Part shown: piece after piece, positions 36,814-55,624 of the stretch
Layout of the letters: every line of letters begins with the position of its first letter
How positions within the stretch are numbered: the stretch's first letter is position 1
DNA from: Microbacterium sp. ET2
GTDB taxonomy: Bacteria; Actinomycetota; Actinomycetes; Actinomycetales; Microbacteriaceae
Assembly (NCBI RefSeq): GCF_030347395.1
Contig: NZ_CP128170.1
Coordinates: 3,162,001 to 3,226,000 of the forward strand
Direction of reading: 5' to 3'
DNA: 64,000 bases
Position numbers and translations under genes: made by a program
Notes under the pieces: model-generated
Told to the model about the DNA's origin: nothing
Databases searched by the model: none
Seen by the model: only the letters and a program-made list of their open reading frames with translations

Positions 36814-37866
36814 ATGACATATTCGGTCGCCGTCTCCGGCGCATCCGGCTATGCGGGCGGTGAGATCCTCCGAATCCTCGCCGCACATCCCGACGTCGAG
36901 ATCCGCACGGTCACCGCGCACTCCAACGCCGGGCAGCAGCTCATCGAGCAACAGCCCCATCTGCGCTCGCTGGCGCACCTGACGCTCCAGGAGACCACTC
37001 CGGAGGTGCTCTCCGGTCACGACATCGTCTTCCTCGCGCTTCCGCACGGACAATCGGGGCAGTACACCGACGCGCTGTCGGACACGCCGCTCGTCATCGA
37101 CGCCGGTGCCGACCATCGGCTGGAGTCGATGACCGAATGGGATCGTTTCTACGGGGGCGTCTTCCACGACCCGTGGGCCTACGGGGTACCCGAACTCCTC
37201 GTCGGCGAGGGCAGGCAGCGCGACCTGCTGCGCGGTGCGACCCGCATCGCCGCCCCCGGATGCAACGCCTCCACGGTCAGCCTGAGCCTTGCGCCCGGGG
37301 TCGCGGGCGGTGTCATCGACCCGGGCGACATCGTCACCGTACTCGCGGTCGGACCCTCGGGCGCGGGCAAGAGCCTGAAGCCGCATCTTCTCGGCAGCGA
37401 GATCCTCGGCACCGCCAACCCCTACGCGGTCGGCGGCAGTCATCGCCACATCCCCGAGATCCGCCAGGCGCTCGCCGCTGCGATGTCGGAGACCGCCGCC
37501 GCCATCCGGATCTCCTTCACACCGGTCATCGTGCCGATGGCGCGCGGCATCCTCGCCACCTCCAGCGCGCCGATCGTCCCGGGCGTCACCGACGACGAGA
37601 TCCGGAGCGCGTGGGAACGGGCGTACGGCGACGAGACCTTCGTGCAGCTGCTTCCTGCGGGGCACTTCCCCCGCACGGCCGACGTGCTCGGCGCCAACAC
37701 GGCGCTGATGGGGCTCGCGATCGACCGCGATGCGAACCGCGTGATCGTCGTCACCGCGGTCGACAACCTCGTCAAGGGAACCGCGGGAGCCGCCGTGCAG
37801 TCCATGAACATCGCGCTCGGCCTTCCCGAGGGTCGAGCGCTCACCGTGAACGGAGTCGCCCCGTGA
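36814..37866 (+). CDS. argC: N-acetyl-gamma-glutamyl-phosphate reductase
   Basis: A 350-residue NADPH-dependent reductase, third step from glutamate to ornithine. The nucleotide loop is [11 protein letters not shown] and the catalytic cysteine is in [11 protein letters not shown]. First gene of the operon argC-J-B-D-F-x-H, where each junction overlaps by ATGA or GTGA. Confidence 0.96.
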   Translation: MTYSVAVSGASGYAGGEILRILAAHPDVEIRTVTAHSNAGQQLIEQQPHLRSLAHLTLQETTPEVLSGHDIVFLALPHGQSGQYTDALSDTPLVIDAGADHRLESMTEWDRFYGGVFHDPWAYGVPELLVGEGRQRDLLRGATRIAAPGCNASTVSLSLAPGVAGGVIDPGDIVTVLAVGPSGAGKSLKPHLLGSEILGTANPYAVGGSHRHIPEIRQALAAAMSETAAAIRISFTPVIVPMARGILATSSAPIVPGVTDDEIRSAWERAYGDETFVQLLPAGHFPRTADVLGANTALMGLAIDRDANRVIVVTAVDNLVKGTAGAAVQSMNIALGLPEGRALTVNGVAP

Positions 37867-39059
37867 ACATCGACGACGACAGGCCGCACGGGTTCGCCTC
37901 CCGCGGTGTCACCGCACCCCAGGGCTTCGAGGCGGCCGGCGTCGCCGTGGGACTGAAGTCGACCGGCAACCCCGACGTCGCCGTCGTCGTCAACCGTGGT
38001 CCGCTCAAAGTCGGCGCCGCGGTCTTCACGAGCAATCGGGCCAAGGCCAACCCCATCCTGTGGTCGGAGCAGGTGATCCGGGACGGCGTCGTGGAAGCGA
38101 TCGTGCTGAACTCCGGCGGTGCCAACTGCTTCACCGGGGCGTTCGGCTTCCAGACCACGCACCAGACCGCCGAGAAGGCCGCTGAACTGCTCGGCGTCGG
38201 CGCCGGCGACATCCTGGTCTGCTCCACCGGCCTCATCGGGACCGGCGACGAGGTGTTCCGGCAGAAGGTGCTCGACGGGACGGAGCGAGCGATCCAGGCG
38301 CTCGACCCGGACGGCGGCGATGCAGCATCCGAAGCCATCATGACGACCGACTCCCGCCCGAAACGGGCTGTCGAGGCCAGTCACGGATGGACGATCGGAG
38401 GGATGGCGAAGGGCGCAGGGATGCTGGCCCCGGGCCTCGCCACGATGCTCGTCGTCGTCACCACCGACGCCGTCCTCACCGCCGAGGAGGCCGATGCGCA
38501 TCTGCGCGCAGCGACCCGCACGACCTTCGACCGGCTGGACTCCGACGGATGCATGTCGACGAACGACCAGGTGACCCTCATGGTCAGCGGCGCGTCGGGC
38601 GTGACGCCTGATCCGGAGGAATTCCGGCGGCGGCTGACCGCCGTATGCGACGACCTCGCCGGTCAGCTCCAGGCCGACGCGGAGGGCGCCAGTCACGACA
38701 TCAGCATCCAGGTCACGAACGCGGCATCCGAGGACGATGCCGTGGTCGTCGGCCGCTCGGTCGCCCGCAACAACCTCTTCAAGGCAGCGATCTTCGGCAA
38801 CGACCCCAACTGGGGTCGCGTGCTCGCGGCGATCGGAACCACCGACGCCGCGTTCGACCCCTACGACGTCGACGTGTGGATGAACGGCGTCCGCGTGTGC
38901 ACCCAGGGCGGCCCCGACCGCCCTCGCGAGGAGGTCGACCTGACGCCGCGCGCCGCGGTGGTCCGCATCGACCTCAAGGCGGGCGACGCTCACGCGCTCA
39001 TCCGTACCAACGACCTCACTCACGACTACGTCCACGAGAACAGCGCGTACTCCTCATGA
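37863..39059 (+). CDS. argJ: Bifunctional ornithine acetyltransferase/N-acetylglutamate synthase
   Basis: A 398-residue enzyme that recycles the acetyl group from N-acetylornithine to glutamate. The self-cleavage site is the Ala-Thr bond in APGLATML; Thr194 becomes the nucleophile of the beta chain. [10 protein letters not shown] forms the oxyanion-hole region. The GTG at 37863 overlaps argC by GTGA. Confidence 0.96.
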   Translation: MNIDDDRPHGFASRGVTAPQGFEAAGVAVGLKSTGNPDVAVVVNRGPLKVGAAVFTSNRAKANPILWSEQVIRDGVVEAIVLNSGGANCFTGAFGFQTTHQTAEKAAELLGVGAGDILVCSTGLIGTGDEVFRQKVLDGTERAIQALDPDGGDAASEAIMTTDSRPKRAVEASHGWTIGGMAKGAGMLAPGLATMLVVVTTDAVLTAEEADAHLRAATRTTFDRLDSDGCMSTNDQVTLMVSGASGVTPDPEEFRRRLTAVCDDLAGQLQADAEGASHDISIQVTNAASEDDAVVVGRSVARNNLFKAAIFGNDPNWGRVLAAIGTTDAAFDPYDVDVWMNGVRVCTQGGPDRPREEVDLTPRAAVVRIDLKAGDAHALIRTNDLTHDYVHENSAYSS

Positions 39060-39951
39060 CCGACATCCAGACCACCGACCCGGGTGAAGCCAGCGCGAGA
39101 GCCGCCGTCCTCATCGACTCGCTTCCGTGGCTCCGGCGTTTCCGCGACCAGGTCATCGTGATCAAGTACGGCGGCAACGCCATGGTCAGCGAAGAGCTGC
39201 AAGACGCGTTCGCCGCGGACATGGCCTACCTCCGCTACGCGGGCGTGAAGCCGGTCGTCGTGCACGGCGGCGGCCCGCAGATCTCCTCCATGCTCGACCG
39301 GCTCGAGATCCCGAGCGAGTTCAAGGGCGGCTACCGGGTCACCAGCACAGAGGCCATCTCGGTGGTACGCATGGTGCTCACCGGTCAGATCAATCCGCAG
39401 CTCGTGGGGAAGATCAACACGCACGGGCCGCTGGCGACGGGCCTGAGCGGCGAGGATGCGGGGCTGTTCGGCGGCCGCCGACGAGGCGTCACCATCGACG
39501 GCATCGAGCACGACCTCGGACGGGTGGGAGATGTCGTCGAGGTCGACCCGCAGCCGGTCCTCGACCATCTCGCGGCCGGCCGCATCCCGGTGGTCTCCAG
39601 CATCGCGCCCGACCTCGATCGCCCGGGGGCGTCGCTGAACGTCAACGCCGACGCGGCGGCGTCGGCACTCGCAGTGGCGCTGAAGGCCGTCAAGCTCGTG
39701 GTCCTCACCGACGTGCCGGGCCTGTACGCCGATTGGCCGAACCGCGACTCCCTCGTCTCGCACCTGACCTCGTCGGCTCTGCGGGAGATGCTCCCGACGC
39801 TGGAGTCGGGCATGATCCCGAAGATGCAGGCGTGCCTCGAGGCGGTCGAGGGAGGCGTCGAGACGGCGGCGATCATCGATGGGCGGGTGCCGCATTCGGT
39901 GCTCGTGGAGATCTTCACCAGCAACGGAATCGGAACAGAGGTGGTGCGAGG

Positions 39952-39955
<4 letters not shown>
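39056..39955 (+). CDS. argB: Acetylglutamate kinase
   Basis: A 299-residue amino-acid kinase. VIKYGGNAM is the ATP-binding glycine-rich start, [13 protein letters not shown] binds the substrate, and [19 protein letters not shown] is the C-terminal signature. In many bacteria this is the arginine-feedback-controlled step. It overlaps both neighbours by ATGA. Confidence 0.97.
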
Positions 39956-44649
<4,694 letters not shown>

Positions 44650-44675
44650 GTAACCGATATCTGCCGGATTATCAA

Positions 44676-44713
44676 TATCAAATTGATACTTCGGGCTTTA
44701 TCAGTTGTAGGCT
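44676..44713 (+). promoter_or_regulatory. Promoter and palindromic operator of the SatD-family gene
   Basis: TAGGCT (44708-44713) ends 6 nt before the ATG at 44720. A perfect palindrome TATCAA-A-TTGATA (44676-44688) lies upstream, and its right arm TTGATA could be a -35 with 19-nt spacing. The surrounding 70 nt are unusually AT-rich, with further TATCA copies at 44641, 44670 and 44699. Confidence 0.65.
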
Positions 44714-44719
44714 GATCCT

Positions 44720-45364
44720 ATGCCAACCGTCGTGATCGCAGACATCGTCTCGTCTCGCGAGCTTGCGAACAGGAGGGCGGCGCAGCGCGACCTGGAAACC
44801 GCGCTCGCCCGGGTCGCCGAAGATGGGCCGCCCGCCGAACGCGCACTCCTTCCCGTCGTCGGCGATGAGATGCAGGGGGTGTATCCGCATCTCTCGTCTG
44901 CGCTCGCAGCGACCCTCTTGCTTCAGCTCGCCCTCCCCGAAGGTGTCGAGCTCCGATTCGGCATCGGCCTCGGCGACATCGAGGAGATCCCGTCGGTCGG
45001 CGGAGCGCTGTCCGAGGGCGAAGCCTGGTGGGCGGCGCGCGCTGCGATCGAGAACGTCGAGCGGCTCGCGCGCCGGGTCGCACCGTCGGCGCGCACCTGG
45101 GTAGCGGCGGCGAGGGCTGCTCCCGCGGAGATCACTGAGCTGGTCCGCGTGGCCAACAGTGGTCTGCTCGCACGCGACCGTGCGATCGCCCAGCTGAGCC
45201 CGCGCACTCGGCGACTCGTCTACGGGCGATGGCTCGGCCGCACCCAGAGCGATCTCGCTGCGACGGAAGGGGTCGTGCAGTCCGCGGTTTCGCAGGCGCT
45301 GACCTCCGCCGAAGCCGGCGCCCTCATCGAAGGACTGCAGGTCCTCGTCGGCGATCGAGGCTGA
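44720..45364 (+). CDS. SatD family protein
   Basis: A 214-residue cytoplasmic protein. VVIADIVSSRELANR at the N-terminus and PVVGDEMQGVYP are the SatD-family hallmarks. The C-terminus (RTQSDLAATEGVVQSAVSQAL) looks like a helix-turn-helix, so it may bind DNA. The family name comes from a streptococcal acid-tolerance locus; the biochemical role is unknown. The partner membrane protein (SatE/DUF3307) seen elsewhere is not next to it. Confidence 0.8.
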   Translation: MPTVVIADIVSSRELANRRAAQRDLETALARVAEDGPPAERALLPVVGDEMQGVYPHLSSALAATLLLQLALPEGVELRFGIGLGDIEEIPSVGGALSEGEAWWAARAAIENVERLARRVAPSARTWVAAARAAPAEITELVRVANSGLLARDRAIAQLSPRTRRLVYGRWLGRTQSDLAATEGVVQSAVSQALTSAEAGALIEGLQVLVGDRG

Positions 45365-45380
45365 GGCTCACCAGATCGCC
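45350..45380. terminator. Weak inverted repeat between convergent genes
   Basis: GGCGATC (45350-45356) is complementary to GATCGCC (45374-45380) with a 17-nt loop spanning both stop codons. It may be a shared terminator. Confidence 0.3.
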
Positions 45381-45961
45381 AGCCACACCGCCGCCGCCAC
45401 CGCGGAGGCCCACAGCAGACTGGCCAACGTGCCGACGATGAATCGCTCGCGGGCAGCGGGCGTCGCCAGCTCCGAGAAGCGACCAACGCCCTTCAGGGCG
45501 ACGACCACGGCGATGACGGCCGGGAACCCGGCGAGGATGCCCAGCGCGACCGACGCACGCTCGAGGAAGCCGATCGTCGTCCCGCCTCGGAGGACCTCCT
45601 CCTGACGGGACTCGGAGTGATCGGCGGCGAGCTCGACCAGGATCCCCCCGCGTGGGCCCTCGGTGGTGCGACCGTCCGCGGCGATGAGGACCCAACGCGT
45701 GAACGGGTTGCCGCCGAGCACGGCCAGGGCCACACCCAGGAATGCCAGGATGGCGCCGAGGAGGACCGGCACGTTGTACGGGAGCACCGCGACGACGACG
45801 AGGGCGAGCAGGACGAGTCCCGCAGCGACGGACAGCAGGGATGACTGCGGGCGACGTTGGGCGACGGTGACCAGGACGAGCGCGGCACACAGGGCGAGGA
45901 ACAGGAAGATCACGACGATCGCGACGGCCAGAGGGTCGGTGGCGTCGAGGGCATCCGTCAT
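45368..45961 (-). CDS. Membrane protein of unknown function
   Basis: A 197-residue protein with two or three N-terminal membrane segments (AIVVIFLFLALCAALVLV, LVLLALVVVAVLPYNVPVLLG), a hydrophilic middle and two C-terminal segments. No family is recognised. It is convergent with the SatD gene and divergent from tyrS, with only 72 nt to the tyrS start. Confidence 0.7.
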   Translation of the reverse strand: MTDALDATDPLAVAIVVIFLFLALCAALVLVTVAQRRPQSSLLSVAAGLVLLALVVVAVLPYNVPVLLGAILAFLGVALAVLGGNPFTRWVLIAADGRTTEGPRGGILVELAADHSESRQEEVLRGGTTIGFLERASVALGILAGFPAVIAVVVALKGVGRFSELATPAARERFIVGTLASLLWASAVAAAVWLAIW

Positions 45962-46020
45962 GCCGCCAGTGTCCCACGGGCGTCGGACAGGACGGGCGCG
46001 GGAAGCGCGGGGCGCGCTGA

Positions 46021-46026
46021 TAACCT
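46021..46026 (+). promoter_or_regulatory. -10 element TAACCT, leaderless promoter of tyrS
   Basis: TAACCT ends 7 nt before the GTG at 46034 and supports this start. No T-box leader is present. Confidence 0.65.
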
Positions 46027-46033
46027 GGCAGAC

Positions 46034-47338
46034 GTGTCATCCGCCGTCGTCGTGAACGCGACCGCCCCCGCGAACGATCCGTCCTTCGACAACGTCTGGG
46101 ACGAACTGGTGTGGCGCGGATTGATCCACGTCTCCACGGATGCCGACGAGTTGCGGTCGCTTCTCGGCGGTGCGCCGATCACCTTCTATTGCGGCTTCGA
46201 CCCCACGGCGCCCAGTCTGCACCTGGGCAACCTCGTGCAGCTGCTGACGATGCGCCGTCTGCAGCTCGCCGGACACCGTCCGCTCGGCCTGGTCGGGGGT
46301 TCCACCGGCCTCATCGGCGATCCGCGCCCGTCGAGCGAGCGGACCTTGAACACCAAGGAGACCGTCGCCGAGTGGGTCGGGTATCTCCGTGCCCAGGTGG
46401 AGCGCTTCCTGAGTTTCGACGGCGACAACGCCGCTCGCATCGTGAACAACCTCGACTGGACGGCGCCGCTGTCGGCGATCGACTTCCTCCGCGAGATCGG
46501 CAAGCACTATCGCGTCGGCAAGATGCTGAGCAAGGAAGCCGTGAGCGCGCGCCTGAATTCCGAAGCCGGCATCAGCTACACCGAGTTCAGTTACCAGATC
46601 CTGCAGGGGCTGGATTATCTCGAGCTGTACCGCGCATACGGGTGCGTCCTGCAGACCGGCGGATCCGATCAGTGGGGCAACCTCACCAGCGGGGTCGACC
46701 TCATCCACTACGTCGAGCATGCATCGGTCCATGCCATCGGCACGCCGCTGATCACCAACAGCGACGGAACCAAGTTCGGCAAGAGCGAGGGCAACGCCGT
46801 CTGGCTCGATCCCGCGATGTGCAGTCCGTACCGGATGTACCAGTTCTGGCTCAACACCGATGATGCCGACGTCATCGCACGTCTGAAGATCTTCACGTTC
46901 CTCTCGCGCGAGGAGATCGAGCACCTCGGGCGGCTGGTGGAGGACGAGCCGTTCCGTCGCGCTGCGCAGAAGCGCCTGGCCGCCGAAGTGACCGCGCTCG
47001 TGCACGGGGAGGACGCCGCGGGCTCGGTCATCGCCGCCTCCGATGCGCTCTTCGGGCAGGGCGACCTCCACGCGCTCGATGCCGAAACGCTGATTCAGGC
47101 GCTGCGCGAACTGCCGCACGCCGACATGGATCGTGGAGCGCCTGTGGTGCAGGCGCTGGTGGAGACCGGACTGGTCGCAAGCCTCTCCGAGGCTCGACGG
47201 GCCATTGCGCAGGGAGGCGTCGCCATCGACGGCGTCCGAGTCAGCGATGATGCGGCCACGGTCGACGGTTCGCTGCCGGGCGGGGTTTCGGTGCTGCGCC
47301 GCGGCAAGAAGACGCTGGCCGGCGTGTTCGTCCGCTGA
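46034..47338 (+). CDS. tyrS: Tyrosine--tRNA ligase
   Basis: A 434-residue class I synthetase. The HIGH-type motif is SLHLGN, the tyrosine-binding YQILQGLDY and GGSDQWGN are present, and the second signature is KFGKS in TNSDGTKFGKSEG. An S4 RNA-binding domain closes the protein (SEARRAIAQGGVAIDGVRV). The frame is open upstream but the leaderless GTG and the homology start coincide. Confidence 0.96.
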   Translation: MSSAVVVNATAPANDPSFDNVWDELVWRGLIHVSTDADELRSLLGGAPITFYCGFDPTAPSLHLGNLVQLLTMRRLQLAGHRPLGLVGGSTGLIGDPRPSSERTLNTKETVAEWVGYLRAQVERFLSFDGDNAARIVNNLDWTAPLSAIDFLREIGKHYRVGKMLSKEAVSARLNSEAGISYTEFSYQILQGLDYLELYRAYGCVLQTGGSDQWGNLTSGVDLIHYVEHASVHAIGTPLITNSDGTKFGKSEGNAVWLDPAMCSPYRMYQFWLNTDDADVIARLKIFTFLSREEIEHLGRLVEDEPFRRAAQKRLAAEVTALVHGEDAAGSVIAASDALFGQGDLHALDAETLIQALRELPHADMDRGAPVVQALVETGLVASLSEARRAIAQGGVAIDGVRVSDDAATVDGSLPGGVSVLRRGKKTLAGVFVR

Positions 47339-47578
47339 AACGCCCGTCGGTTCACGTCGCGCTCCTTCGGCGACTGTTCGGTGTCGACGCCCGCAGCGAG
47401 GCGACGCGTTCGCTGCTGCCGGGTTCGGATGCGCTCGCGCGGAGCCTTGCCGCGTGATGTGGACAGGCCATCGCCCGCGTCCACCATCGCGCGCCCGCCG
47501 TCTCGAAGGGATCAGACGGACGCGACCCGCGTGTTTACGCGGTTCTGAGCCGCGACACGCCCGGGATGCGAGCACGAT
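47339..47578. other. Gap between tyrS and the rRNA promoters
   Basis: I see no gene here. The open frames are continuations or shadows with no ribosome site and no recognisable protein. Confidence 0.5.
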
Positions 47579-47607
47579 TTGCCAGTCCCGCACAGCGCAC
47601 GTAAATT
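47579..47607 (+). promoter_or_regulatory. rrn promoter candidate, distal
   Basis: TTGCCA (47579-47584) and TAAATT (47602-47607) are spaced by 17 nt. This is about 490 nt before the 16S gene. Confidence 0.65.
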
Positions 47608-47702
47608 ATTACTTGTTCGCCCCAAAGGGAAGCGAGAGAGGCCGAGAGCCTCACCCCCCTCAAGCGGAGAACATCCCCCTCGAAGAGAGCTGAAGCTCGG
47701 AC

Positions 47703-47732
47703 TTGAGACTCGTCGACCGGAAGGTCTACGAT
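47703..47732 (+). promoter_or_regulatory. rrn promoter candidate, middle
   Basis: TTGAGA (47703-47708) and TACGAT (47727-47732) are spaced by 18 nt. Confidence 0.65.
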
Positions 47733-47800
47733 GGGGAGCCCCCCGACGATCGATCTCATCGAACGTCACCCGGAACCCATTCGGTTGCGGATGACACGAT

Positions 47801-47829
47801 TTGACGGAGTCGACCACGGGGGCTAAGCT
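47801..47829 (+). promoter_or_regulatory. rrn promoter candidate, proximal
   Basis: TTGACG (47801-47806) and TAAGCT (47824-47829) are spaced by 17 nt. It is closest to consensus of the three and would start near 47836. Confidence 0.75.
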
Positions 47830-47835
47830 AGAGAA

Positions 47836-48071
47836 GTTGCCCTGCGGAGATGGTCGAGAGGCCAGAAAGCAGGAGCATCCGATCCTTGAGAACTCAACAG
47901 CGTGCACTTGTCAAATGCCAAATAACCTCGTTCCGGCGTAAGCCGGATAGAGATTCCTTTGGATCAAAGACCGACCTTCGGGTCGGCAACGGATAGTCAG
48001 CAATGACATCCCTTTGGTCAGATCAAACTCGCTGCTGTCGGTCCATTCCGACCGGCTCGCAGCAACATTTC
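47836..48071 (+). other. 16S rRNA leader
   Basis: The leader carries TTGAGAACTCAACAG (about 47885-47899), a motif echoed in the 16S-23S spacer and probably part of the antitermination/processing signals. Hairpins follow: TCCGGC/GCCGGA around GTAA (47931-47946 area) and CCGACC/GGTCGG around TTCG (about 47971-47986). Confidence 0.6.
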
Positions 48072-53085
<5,014 letters not shown>

Positions 53086-53182
53086 CTTCGTTTGTGTTGC
53101 CCGCGTCCACTGAGTGGTTCTCGATGTACGGTCGAGAACCGCATGACAATGACTTTTGTTGTGCAGACTGAAACATCAATAG
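53086..53182 (+). other. 23S-5S spacer
   Basis: A spacer of about 97 nt with the inverted repeat GGTTCTCGA/TCGAGAACC (about 53116-53140), likely a processing stem. No tRNA is present. Confidence 0.6.
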
Positions 53183-53302
53183 TGTTTCGGCGGCCATAGC
53201 GAGAGGGAAACGCCCGGTCCCATTCCGAACCCGGAAGCTAAGCCTCTCAGCGCCGATGGTACTGCAGGGGGGACCCTGTGGGAGAGTAGGACACCGCCGG
53301 AC
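53183..53302 (+). rRNA. rrf: 5S ribosomal RNA
   Basis: About 120 nt. The terminal stem is formed by TTTCGGCGG at the 5' end and CCGCCGGA at the 3' end, and the conserved CCCATTCCGAACCCGGAAG and GGGAGAGTAGGACACCGCC segments are present. End positions may be off by a few bases. Confidence 0.95.
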
Positions 53303-53312
53303 TTCTTTCGAG

Positions 53313-53342
53313 AAATGGCCACCCAGTGTTGGGTGGCCATTT
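53313..53342 (+). terminator. Terminator of the rRNA operon
   Basis: AAATGGCCACCCA (53313-53325) is perfectly complementary to TGGGTGGCCATTT (53330-53342), loop GTGT, ending in TTT. It lies 10 nt after 5S. Confidence 0.93.
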
Positions 53343-53381
53343 CGCGTTAACGGCCCGTACCGGGTCGGAGGGGAGAGCGTC

Positions 53382-54542
53382 ATGACCGAGGATCGACGCG
53401 GAAGAGCGGATGACCGAAAGGGTCGTCCCTCCCGCGACAGTCGCGGAAAGGATGCTGCGGGGCGCGACAGCCGTCCGAATCGACCTCGACGCGATTCCGG
53501 GGACCGCCCGCCTTTCTCCGATCGCGGCAAACCGACCAGGGGCGGTGCCGACCGGCGAGACTCCGCGCGGACGTCTTCGTCCCGCGGAGACGACGATCGG
53601 CGGTCCGCACCTCGCCGCGATGGCGACGGCGACCGCCGAGGCGGGCCCCGACGCGAGGGCGAGCGAACCGGCGGCCCTCGGCGCGACGGGGACCGTGGCG
53701 CCAGACCCCGCCGCGACGATCACCCCCGCGACGATGAACGTCGTTCCCGCCCGCCGCAGTCGGAGCGGATCCCCGAGCCGGAACTTCCCGAGGAGGTCAC
53801 GCCCCGGTCGCTCGACGCTGCGGCGCGCAATCAGTTGAAGACACTGAGCAAGGAGAACGCCGAGGCTGTCGCGCGGCACCTCGCCATGGCCGGTCTCCTC
53901 ATCGACGAGGATCCGACGCGCGCGCACGAGCATGCTCTTGCGGCCACGCGGCGCGCAGGTCGTGTGGCCGTCGTGCGCGAGACCGCGGCGATCACCGCGT
54001 ATGCCGTCGGCGATTTCGCGCTCGCGCTGCGGGAGTTGCGCACCTACCGCCGGATCTCGGGCCGCGATGATCAGATAGCCCTCATGGTGGACAGCGAACG
54101 CGGTGTCGGGCGACCTGATCGTGCTCTCGAGGTCGGCAGAGCGGTCGATCGCACGGTCCTTCCCACCGATGTGCGGGTACATCTGGCGATCGCCATGTCG
54201 GGAGCACGGCTGGATCTCGGCGAAACAGAGCGGGCGCTGCAGGAGCTGGACATCCCCGAACTCGATCCTGACCTCGCGTTCCCCTGGAGTTCCGACCTCT
54301 TCGCTGCGCGAGCGACCGTCCTCGAAGAGCTCGGTCGTCGTGAGGAGGCCGAAGCGTGGCGCGCGCGCGCCGACGTGGCCGCCGATGTGATCGCCGGCGC
54401 GAACGGCGACGACCAGTGGGAGACGGTCGAGATCGACGAGGTGGGCGAGAAGACCGTCGATGTCGAACCGAGTCCGCCCGCTTCCGTCGTCGACGCCGGG
54501 ATCGACGACACCGCCGGTGACGATGCGGGTGAGCGCGGCTGA
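53382..54542 (+). CDS. TPR-like protein with disordered Arg/Asp/Gly-rich N-terminus
   Basis: A 386-residue protein. Residues 1 to about 140 are low-complexity and highly charged, with repeated GGPRR and DRR-type blocks, and are predicted to be disordered. From about 145 (SLDAAARNQLKTLSKENAEAVARHLAMA) helical tetratricopeptide-like repeats follow, and the last ~45 residues are acidic. The position before the HAD gene matches Rv1691 of M. tuberculosis, also of unknown function; the basic extension may bind RNA. GGAGGGGAG precedes the ATG. Confidence 0.8.
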   Translation: MTEDRRGRADDRKGRPSRDSRGKDAAGRDSRPNRPRRDSGDRPPFSDRGKPTRGGADRRDSARTSSSRGDDDRRSAPRRDGDGDRRGGPRREGERTGGPRRDGDRGARPRRDDHPRDDERRSRPPQSERIPEPELPEEVTPRSLDAAARNQLKTLSKENAEAVARHLAMAGLLIDEDPTRAHEHALAATRRAGRVAVVRETAAITAYAVGDFALALRELRTYRRISGRDDQIALMVDSERGVGRPDRALEVGRAVDRTVLPTDVRVHLAIAMSGARLDLGETERALQELDIPELDPDLAFPWSSDLFAARATVLEELGRREEAEAWRARADVAADVIAGANGDDQWETVEIDEVGEKTVDVEPSPPASVVDAGIDDTAGDDAGERG

Positions 54543-55579
54543 TGGCTCTGTTCGGCAGGCGTGGCACGGGTCCGACGCCGCTCGACGGCGTCGATGTCGT
54601 CCTCGCGGATCTCGACGGTGTCGTGTACGCGGGGTCGGGGGCGTTGCCGCACGCGGTGGTCTCGCTCACGCACGCTCGACAGGGTCGGCGCCTCGCCTAC
54701 ATCACCAACAACGCCTCGCGTCCCGATACCGCGGTCGCCGAGCACCTGACGTCTCTCGGGCTCCCCACCGAAGCGGGTGAGGTCGTGACGAGCCCGCAGG
54801 CTGCCATGCGGCTGCTCGCGACGCGAGTCCAAGCGGATTCGAAGATTCTCGTCGTGGGCGGTGAGGGATTGACGCGGGAGGTCGAGAAGGCCGGCTTCAT
54901 CGTGACCCGCAGCGCGGATGATGGACCTGCGGCAGTGGTGCAGGGGTTCGCTCCGGAAGTCGGCTGGATGCAGCTTGCCGAGGCCGCGTATGCACTCAAG
55001 GTCCCCGAGGAAGACGGGGGGATCCCGTGGATCGCGACCAACACCGACTGGACGATTCCGCAGGCGCGCGGTGTCGCGCCCGGAAACGGCACGCTCGTCT
55101 CCGCCGTGCACACCGCGGTCGGAAGGCTGGCGACGGTGGCCGGGAAGCCTGAGACGCCGATTTTCGAAGAGGCGGTGTCTCGGTTCGGTGCCCACCGTCC
55201 GCTGTTCATCGGTGACCGGCTCGACACCGACATCCTCGGCGCGCAGCGGGCGGGTATCGACTCCGCGCTCGTCCTGACCGGCATCGATCGGCCCAAGCAG
55301 GTGCTTGCCGCACCGCCCGGATCGCGTCCCACGTACCTGCTCGGCGATCTGCGGGAGCTGCACGAGCCGTACCCGACCATCCGCGTGGCGGGCGATACGG
55401 TGACGGTCGGCCGGGCGCGCGTTCGGATCGACGGCGGGGACGTGCTGATCGACAGCGACGGGGACCGGCCGATCGACCTCCTCCGCGCCGGCGCGACGGC
55501 GATCTGGAACACCGGGCGGGCGATCTTCGGGTTCCGCGTGCCCGAACGGCTGTACGCCGACCCCTTCCACCGGCCGTGA
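54542..55579 (+). CDS. HAD-IIA family hydrolase
   Basis: A 345-residue phosphatase of the NagD/p-nitrophenyl-phosphatase group. Motif I is DLDGVVYAG, the second threonine/asparagine motif is YITNNASRP and the last is FIGDRLDTDILGAQRAG. The C-terminal ~60 residues are an extra domain. It corresponds to Rv1692 (glycerol-3-phosphate phosphatase in M. tuberculosis), so a similar role is possible. Its ATG overlaps the TPR gene stop (TGATG). Confidence 0.9.
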   Translation: MALFGRRGTGPTPLDGVDVVLADLDGVVYAGSGALPHAVVSLTHARQGRRLAYITNNASRPDTAVAEHLTSLGLPTEAGEVVTSPQAAMRLLATRVQADSKILVVGGEGLTREVEKAGFIVTRSADDGPAAVVQGFAPEVGWMQLAEAAYALKVPEEDGGIPWIATNTDWTIPQARGVAPGNGTLVSAVHTAVGRLATVAGKPETPIFEEAVSRFGAHRPLFIGDRLDTDILGAQRAGIDSALVLTGIDRPKQVLAAPPGSRPTYLLGDLRELHEPYPTIRVAGDTVTVGRARVRIDGGDVLIDSDGDRPIDLLRAGATAIWNTGRAIFGFRVPERLYADPFHRP

Positions 55580-55612
55580 GCTGACGCTGCGGGCGTCGAT
55601 CCGGATTCCACG

Positions 55613-55618
55613 TATCCT
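55613..55618 (+). promoter_or_regulatory. -10 element TATCCT, leaderless promoter of the 58-aa gene
   Basis: TATCCT ends 6 nt before the ATG at 55625 and argues against the in-frame GTG at 55619. Confidence 0.65.
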
Positions 55619-55624
55619 GTGGCT

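Noticed and set aside
46021..46033. T-box riboswitch upstream of tyrS or pheS
   Set aside because: Both genes have a -10 element 7-8 nt before the start codon and no leader; no T-box sequence was seen.
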